Source: Bacteroidota bacterium (GTDB taxonomy: Bacteria; Bacteroidota; Bacteroidia; AKYH767-A; OLB10). From it: 64,000 bases of DNA. The translations under genes and the position numbers were made by a program. The notes under the pieces were generated by a model. It made no database searches. It was not told where the DNA came from and worked only from the letters and a program-made list of their open reading frames with translations. Shown one piece after another: positions 57,901-64,000 of the stretch. Where the stretch lies: contig JADJPB010000014.1 of NCBI GenBank assembly GCA_016713445.1, positions 124,001-188,000 of the forward strand, written 5' to 3'. Each line of letters opens with the position of its first letter. Position 1 is the first letter of the stretch.

Positions 57901-58411
57901 ATCAAATAAGGTTATGCCTCCTAAAGCGTCTGCAGCATATAACTCCATTCCTGTTGATCCTTGTGCCCCGAAAGTAGGCCTTCCCGTCATATTCTGTTAT
58001 AACTGTTGTGTTGGACTGACCGCTGCTGCCGGAGTTTATATTCGAAAGCCCATTTGTTCCAAATTCAGTACCATCAGAGGACCATATTTCATTGCCGGCA
58101 GCACCATCATCGGCAAAGAAATATAATTTTGGTCCTACTGCTATCAAACTATGAGGATTGCTAGAGCCCGTACCGGGTCTTATATCCTTTAGCAACCGGG
58201 TACCTGCTTCCGTGCCATCGGTCACCCAAGGCTCGACTCTGTTACTCCATCAAAGCCTGTAAAGTAGATCTCACCATTGAATTCTTACATAGGGCCCACC
58301 AGATCCACTGCTGGTAGGATGAATGTCTTTGAGCAGCACCGGTTCCTGTGAATAAACATTTAAATTCAGCAAGAGAAACAAAATCAGAAGGAAGGGAGAC
58401 GTGGTTTTCAT
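54924..58411 (-). CDS. Large T9SS-exported surface protein with ELWxSDGT repeats
   Basis: About 1150 residues joined from ATG 58411 (MKTTSPFLLILFLLLNLNVY, signal peptide ending SQEP). The first third has repeats of the form W(V/S)(T/S)DGTxxGT, FFxAxDGxxGxELW (EPWVTDGTEAGTRLLKDIRP, EIWSSDGTEFGTNGL, ELFVSDGTTAGTNLFADLVP, EVWVTDGTVSGTQLF). The middle and C-terminal part (54924-57074) is a beta-rich surface region with repeated NLTLKSLNNLL-type strands. A type A sorting domain closes it (VLVYPNPFNNNLNAQFNSEI, GIYFLRITSSNINSIVKVVK). Frame breaks lie near 57100-57200, 57470, 57980 and 58240. No catalytic motif; probably an adhesin-like or structural surface protein. Confidence 0.8.
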
Positions 58412-58663
58412 ATGGTTTTAATTTAGTTGATAGTTTTAAAGTTGAATTTCAGTAACAAATGTATATGGCTGTTTTCCAACTTTAATCCCCGATATAGGGT
58501 AGATTCGAAAAGATTGCTATGGGAATAAGAAGTCGGCTCACCCAAATGGGGGAGAAGATCAGGATAAAAATCAGTCGTAGACCAAATTGCGTAAAAGCTT
58601 TAAAGCGATTTAGATATTTAAGTTTCGTGGAGTTGGGAAAAAATACCAGCTAAGAAAAGAAGT

Positions 58664-60942
58664 TTATGATGCTAAAGGAAGAGATAAGCTTATTCGTGTA
58701 CCCTTATCCATGCTTTGAATATCTATTGCTCCATTAAGTTCACTCGCTCTTTCCTTCATATTTCTTAAGCCATTCCCACCATTAGTTGATGTCGGATCAA
58801 AGCCAATCCCATTGTCGCTGATCGTGATATTCATCAGGTTGTTATTTTTTCTGATGTCCACATCTACGAGTGTTGCCTGCGAATATTTAGCGCAATTGTT
58901 TATGGCTTCTTTGAAAATAAGAAACATGTTTTGTTTCATTTCAATCGAGTAATTAATAGAATGAAGTGATTTGTCACTGGTGAAGTTCAACTTAATTCCT
59001 TTGGATGAAAATAAAGAGTAAGCGAACGTCTCCATTCGATTGAAAATAACTTCACCACTATCATTGATCGGGTTTATACTCCAAACAATGTCGCTCAGAT
59101 TGGAAATAGTTTCACGCGCATTTTCTCCGATTTTATTTACGAGATCCATTACTTTCTCGGTTTCGTTATGCGTCAGTTTGTTTTTGATGGCCTCGCTGTA
59201 AATACTGATGCTGCTCAGCGTGCTGCCCACATCATCATGGAGGTCTGCACTGATGGCTTTTCGCTGACGCAAGATGGCTTCTTTTTGTTCCAGTTGTTTT
59301 CTCAGTTTTAATCGGTTGAAGACCAGAAAGCCGATGATGAGTAAGGCCAAAGAGCCTCCTGTGGTCACACCTCTTAAGAGTTTCTCTTCACCAAGCTCAT
59401 TGTTCTTCAGGTCCCGCTCTTGCTTTGATAATTGAAGTTCATAGGCCTCTGCTTTTGATTTCAATAGTTGCTTTTCCAGTTCTTGTTGGGTGCTGGTTAG
59501 TCGGAGTTCGGAAATGGCATTTGAGGAGCTTAATAATTCTATTTCATTCTTGTTTTTTTCATCACGCAATTTTGAAATCAGCAAAGCGGAAAGTTGTTCT
59601 TTTAAAGAAATGTCTTTGAAAGCGTTTTCTTTGTTTAATAAAAGTATTTCATTGTCTTTTTTTTCTGTTTCATACCGAATTTTTAGTTCTTCAATTTGTT
59701 TTTTGTTTTCTTCATTAAGGAGTTCTTTTTGCGCTTTGTATGATAATTTTAAGAAAGTTAAAGATTGCTCTGCATGAAAGAGTCGGGTAGTTGTGGAAAA
59801 ACTAGTATCGGCAGCCATGGTACTGTCTAAAATCGAAAGGTTTTTATAGGTACTCGGTAAATGTATTTTATTATCCAATTTCTTGAGAAGTTCAAGTGCT
59901 TCATTTAATCGTTCTCGTGATTCTGCATATCTTTTTTGAACAGTATAGAGGTATCCTAGATTTACCCAATCTGCTGCAATAAGACTGTTTTTAATTCCGT
60001 CTACAGGAAAACTGTTTATAGATGTCAAAAGTAATTTTTCTGCCTCTGCGAAGTGATTTTCAGCTTCTATTTTATTATTCGCTTCTAATTTCCGTAAACC
60101 CATATCTTTTAGGACAAGAGATAGTGTTCTAGAATTTGACAAATAGCCACTTCTATTGGTTGTTGATTTGAGATAGAGTTCATTTGACTGTGATAAAGCA
60201 AAGTAAGCCGAGTCGTATTTCTCCATATCTCTGTATATTATACCCATGTTAGAATATACATTGGCAACACCCTCTGTGTAATTTATTTTTGAAAAATAGA
60301 ATTTGGCTTTTGAGTAATAATCAATGGCTTCATTGAGTTTATCCTGAACTTGAAATAGTGATCCTAGGTTAAAGTAATTTGTAGCCATTCCGGCTGTGTC
60401 TTTTACTTCCTCATAAACTTTTAGCGCGCTAAAATAGTACTTGGCGGCTTCGGTGTAATTCGCCATTAATTTGTACATCACTGCAATATTTAAATAGCTG
60501 TTGCCTATACTTTTTTTATGATTGAGTAACAAAGATAACTGCAACGCTTTTTCATGATATTGCAGAGATTTGGAAATATTCTCCAGATCTTTGTATAGTA
60601 TCCCAAGAGCAGTATATATTTTTATTTCACCTAAGGTATACTTAACCTTTTTTGCCAATAGAAGACCGGAGTCAGCGCATTTAAGTATAAAATCCGCTTC
60701 TACTTTATTGATTAGCACTCCTTTTTTCTTCAGCAGTTTTCGGGTAAAAATGGCAAGGGAATCAACCTTAGCGGAGTCGTTCTTTAGTAAAAGAATTTTT
60801 CTAGCTGGGCGTTATTGGAATTTACATCTTGCGCTTTTACTTGACTGGAAAAAATTAATAAAATAACAAATAGAAATTTATGGATTGTTTGAAATAAGCA
60901 TTCAAGCCAATTTTTGTAATGCACTATTATAGTAAGATTCAT
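58664..60942 (-). CDS. TPR-containing sensor histidine kinase (HisKA_3/LytS-like)
   Basis: About 758 residues. ATG 60942 gives a signal-like helix (KFLFVILLIFSSQVKA). A frame break near 60800 leads into the sensor part, at least six TPR units (for example SLQYHEKALQLSLLLNHKKS, AINYYSKAKFYF-type and YAESRERLNEALELLKKLDN). A coiled coil (about residues 380-520, KELLNEENKKQIEELKIRYE) and one membrane helix (GGSLALLIIGFLVFNRLKL) precede the kinase. The phosphoacceptor His is in AISADLHDDVGSTLSSIS, and the ATPase motifs are NNCAKYSQ (N box) and ISDNGIGFDP and GGNGLRNMKERA (G boxes). The periplasmic TPRs would sense a ligand or protein, and the response regulator at 61187 is the likely partner. Confidence 0.88.
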
Positions 60943-61186
60943 TGTGGTTTAGTAAGGGTATGGAACCGCGGATTTTTTTCTTACTGTAAATATATTTATT
61001 TTTTGAATCCAAATTATTTTTACAAATCGATCACTGAACTAAAAACAAAAAATGAATATCTACATGTGATCAAATAGTAAGTTCATTTGAATTTTATTAG
61101 GTTAGATGATTTAAATTAACTTGCAAAAAGCTGTATCGAAAATTATTAATTTAGTCAATCAAAGACGAAGACGGTACTTTCTTCCT

Positions 61187-61839
61187 TTAAGGAACTATCT
61201 TTTGATTGATCGCTTTCGCTACTGCTTCTGTCATACTGGCAACATGTAGTTTCTCATATATATTTTTCATGTGCGATCGAACTGTTTCGTAAGTTATGCC
61301 GCAATGATCAGCTATCATTTTATAGCTTAATCCGTTGACCAAACAAGTGAGTACCTCCTTTTCTCTTATGGTTAAATTGTATTCTTCCGTTTTCTTGTTG
61401 GAAGTGTTTGCTTCAATCGGTTTAAACAGAAACCCCAAGACTTTGCGGGCTACGCTGGGACTCATCGGGCTTCCTCCCTGGTAGACTTCAACAATATATT
61501 CTAAAATTTTGGAAGGAGCTGTACTTTTCAAAATATATCCAGAGGCACCGGCACAAATGGCATTGAATACATTTTCGTCATTTTCAAAAGCTGTTTTCAT
61601 GAGGACGTTGATCCTAGGGAATTCCTTTTTAACGATTTTTACCGCTTCAATTCCATTAATGCCAGGCATTTCAATGTCCATCAAAATCACATCGGGCTGG
61701 CTTTTGTAATTTTGGTTTGTAGGTCAGAACAATCGGTATAAATACCTGCTATTTGATATCCCGGTGTACCATCAATTAGTACACTGAGTGAATCCAATAA
61801 TCGTTTGTTGTCATCAAATATAGTTACGCGAATGGCCAT
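61187..61839 (-). CDS. LuxR/NarL-type response regulator
   Basis: About 217 residues from ATG 61839 (MAIRVTIFDDNKRLLDSLSV). A frame break near 61705 joins the first 45 residues to ILMDIEMPGINGIEAVKIVK. The receiver has the phospho-Asp in MDIEMPG, the Thr in LMKTAFEND and the Lys in GYILKSTAPSKI. The C-terminal HTH is the GerE type (LTIREKEVLTCLVNGLSYKM, IADHCGITYETVRSHMKNIY). It would be phosphorylated by the TPR kinase encoded 240 bases downstream (- strand order: regulator first, kinase second). Confidence 0.9.
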
Positions 61840-62700
61840 AAGTTTCTGTTTAATATAAAGCGAATTGGTAGATTAAGACGCCAATTTTATTTCAAGGGCT
61901 AAAATTAGCATATCATTATTGATAAGACTTCACCTAATTTGGGGATAAGCTTTTTTTGTTACATTATCTTTTTTATCTGGCATGACCACTTTAAATAGTT
62001 AGTTTAAACTTGTTGAATGTTAAGCAAAAGTGGTAAAATTGTTTCTAAGTATCCTAATGAAATACATATTATTGCATTGAAATGCATTTTGTTGAACATA
62101 ACGAACCTTGGTCAGATATATGTTCCATTTGAATTCTAGTTGGAAAATTCCAAAAAAATGAATTGACGGCCAAACTGTAAACGATCTCCATATGAATGGT
62201 AGCTGGAAATTTTTGATGTATTTAGATCACCCATCCCTCAATATGTGGTTTTTTTTAAAAAAAGGGTAAAAAGGGGTAAAGTAAACCTGAGCAAGAAAGT
62301 GTTTTGCATTTAGTAATCAGATGATGGTAAGTTTTAAATGCTATTAATAGTAATGTGCCATTGACTGACTTTAGATTATATTCGAATTGTTGACCAACTT
62401 CACTGTTTTCCGCTGATTCGTAATTACTATACAAAGCTAATTTGATTATTATATAATACGACATCTGCGTCTTTGCAAAATTTCTTCAAGAATCAGTTTT
62501 GGTAAGAATTCTACCTCACCCCAAACTTTGGCTTATCCTAATTGGGTTATGAATTTGCGAATATTTCAAGCAGCATCTGCATTTTACGCATTTCATCACC
62601 GAATTTGGTTATTGGTATACAAAGCCGTTGAAGCGACGTTTGCAATCAGAAGTAAAACATAAATAAATAGCATCATCCATTTAATTAAAAAATAACTCCT
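61840..62700. other. Intergenic region, 860 bases
   Basis: No gene is supported; the one 69-residue open frame here (62255-62464, - strand) has no coding character. The region holds the divergent upstream regions of the response regulator (-) and the secreted-protein gene (+). A short A/T-rich inverted pair lies near 62080-62095 (TTGCATTGAAATGCA). Near 62465-62480 and again at 62731-62748 is CTGCGTCTTTGCAAAA/CTGCGTCTCCGCAAAG, a phrase that recurs between genes in Bacteroidota. Confidence 0.5.
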
Positions 62701-64000
62701 ATGGTAAACGAAGTAAAAATCATTAATGACTTCTGCGTCTCCGCAAAGTTAAAAGTTGGAATCAATCATTATTTTAAACAATGCTTTTTATTAATTGTTT
62801 TTTTAATTGCCAGCAATCAAACCTATTCCAAGGAAAATTATTACTGCAATCCCAAAGCCATTACACTTTGTTCAAAAAATGGTGTAGCCTCAGTTTCTAT
62901 AACGGGATTGGGTATCGCGAAAATCAAGGATTTTAAAATTTTAAAAGACGGAAAAGAAACAAAAGATATTTCAGTTAAAATTGCAAAGATTGATCCTGAA
63001 TTTAAAGATATTATAGAGTTAAGTTTTTATGTGGTCAATAGAAATACTTTAGCAGGCAAATATTCATTAGGATGGGGATTCGATATAAATGTTGTGGATT
63101 TTGATTTACCAATTACCGTTATTAATTGCCCCACGAACCCAAAAGTGGATATTATACAGAACAAATATGTTCAATTCGAAAAGTATACGGAGAGCAATAT
63201 TTATAGTGCAATTATTGCAAATATTAACCCCTTAAAGTTAAAAAAATACGATTTTAACAAATTACTATTAAACGATCCTGTTGTTCGAAGAGATCTTATG
63301 TTAAATGCTTTTGCTGAAGAAATTTCGAGCGGTACTCCGAAAATCAGAGATTGGTTCCCTAAAACGGTGGGCGCAATGGGTGGTACCCTGGTATTAGTTG
63401 GAGAGAACATGAATATGATTCGAGAGGTAAAAATTGGTGATAAAATCTTAACACCTGTGACTGTAGTAGAGGTTCAACAGCAAATCTTTAAACCCGGTGT
63501 ATCCAGGGCTGTATTTGAATTACCGAAGTTGCCTGCTCAAGGTGACTTAACGGTTATGGGGATATCCAGTAATCTTAAGTTTACAGTTGAACAAGGTTAT
63601 AAAACGGTTGATCAAAAGGGTGCGGAGTGGCCCGCAACACGCAGTACACTCATAAGCGCGGTGTATGCGACGTCCGGTAGTTCAATTTCAAGCACCATGG
63701 AAAATGGAATTGGAGATGCCATGCGATCTATTCAATATTCTTATTTGATCGAATATGTGCCCGGGAATGTACTAGGATCATGCACCTTTAAAGATTCGAT
63801 CCCCGAATTACTAAACAAAGCGGGGGAGAGTGTTTCTGCACTTGGAGCTTATGGATTTGTAGATGCATCTTATAATTTGGGGTTTTTCGGAAATGCTATC
63901 CTGATTTCTTTTACAAAATATATTAAAAATACCAACCCCACATCTAATCCAACAACTTTGAGTATTGATTTTTATATTAACTCAGAGTCTTATCAAAACA
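62701..64000 (+). CDS. Large secreted protein of unknown function (runs off right edge)
   Basis: 433 codons and still open at the edge, unbroken. The start ATG 62701 (MVNEVKIINDFCVSAKLKVG) is followed by a hydrophobic signal-like stretch (CFLLIVFLIASNQTYS), so about 30 polar residues precede it; a later non-ATG start is possible, and the first 15 codons overlap a dispersed-repeat phrase. The exported part has an Ig-like or TIG-like beta region (FPKTVGAMGGTLVLVGENMN, VKIGDKILTPVTVVEV, FKPGVSRAVFELPKLPAQGD), then VNRNTLAGKYSLGWG-type and YGFVDASYNLGFFGNAILIS strands. No known family recognised. Likely a cell-surface or T9SS cargo protein, but its C-terminus is not in the window. Confidence 0.7.
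   Translation, partial: MVNEVKIINDFCVSAKLKVGINHYFKQCFLLIVFLIASNQTYSKENYYCNPKAITLCSKNGVASVSITGLGIAKIKDFKILKDGKETKDISVKIAKIDPEFKDIIELSFYVVNRNTLAGKYSLGWGFDINVVDFDLPITVINCPTNPKVDIIQNKYVQFEKYTESNIYSAIIANINPLKLKKYDFNKLLLNDPVVRRDLMLNAFAEEISSGTPKIRDWFPKTVGAMGGTLVLVGENMNMIREVKIGDKILTPVTVVEVQQQIFKPGVSRAVFELPKLPAQGDLTVMGISSNLKFTVEQGYKTVDQKGAEWPATRSTLISAVYATSGSSISSTMENGIGDAMRSIQYSYLIEYVPGNVLGSCTFKDSIPELLNKAGESVSALGAYGFVDASYNLGFFGNAILISFTKYIKNTNPTSNPTTLSIDFYINSESYQN

Overview
The window is about 64 kb of AT-rich DNA from a member of the Bacteroidota. The evidence is several secreted proteins with the C-terminal type IX secretion (T9SS) sorting domain, a PorZ-like protein, a DUF6427-like membrane protein beside a small DUF6341-like protein, promoters of the TTTG-N19-TAnnTTTG type, almost no Shine-Dalgarno sequences, and lipoproteins of Bacteroidota style. 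I cannot place it below phylum or class. Many genes, including essential ones such as prs and pth, are broken by single-base indels, often in homopolymers. I read most of these as residual sequencing or assembly errors, and give each such gene as one feature with its frame breaks noted.

Layout. (1) 1-8.5 kb is a denitrification island. On the + strand are nirK (with a fused C-terminal cytochrome c), a nirV-like gene, a SCO copper chaperone, an alginate-export-type porin, norQ and norD. Facing them on the - strand are norC and norB. Together they would reduce nitrite to NO and then to N2O. (2) 8.5-11.7 kb, - strand, holds a tyrosine phenol-lyase gene and a long uncharacterised protein that looks like a nitronate-monooxygenase-type TIM barrel; both lie directly upstream of norCB. 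(3) 12.2-15.7 kb is the most unusual part. It has an intact tRNA-Leu(CAA) gene, three small GIY-YIG nuclease genes, a degenerate tRNA-Leu whose D, anticodon and T loops each carry a small palindrome, a 5' half of tRNA-Leu split exactly before the anticodon, and 16 tandem copies of a ~129 bp unit made of a tRNA-Leu 3' part (T loop replaced by a palindrome) plus a terminator hairpin. (4) 15.8-36.5 kb is housekeeping and envelope: prs, rplY/ctc, pth, aspS, porZ, an M1 aminopeptidase, tonB, hflX, comF, free-methionine-(R)-sulfoxide reductase, an Ig-like lipoprotein and a RidA protein. (5) 36.7-39.9 kb encodes an ABC importer of the TrpXYZ type. (6) 40-49 kb has an unknown helical protein, two amidohydrolase-family proteins, a small regulator with its membrane partner, and tryptophan 2,3-dioxygenase. 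(7) 49-64 kb has two large T9SS cargo proteins, a zinc metallopeptidase, an ABC-2 exporter, a TPR sensor kinase with its LuxR-type response regulator, and an unknown secreted protein that runs off the right edge.

How it fits together. The denitrification genes suggest growth on nitrogen oxides at low oxygen. Tyrosine phenol-lyase, the TrpXYZ-like importer, tryptophan dioxygenase and a RidA protein of 2-aminomuconate-deaminase type suggest use of aromatic amino acids. The tRNA-Leu locus looks like a site repeatedly invaded by a small GIY-YIG element that restores the tRNA gene it splits, together with exchangeable palindromes that also occur between ordinary genes elsewhere in the window. It is my main candidate for an undescribed system.
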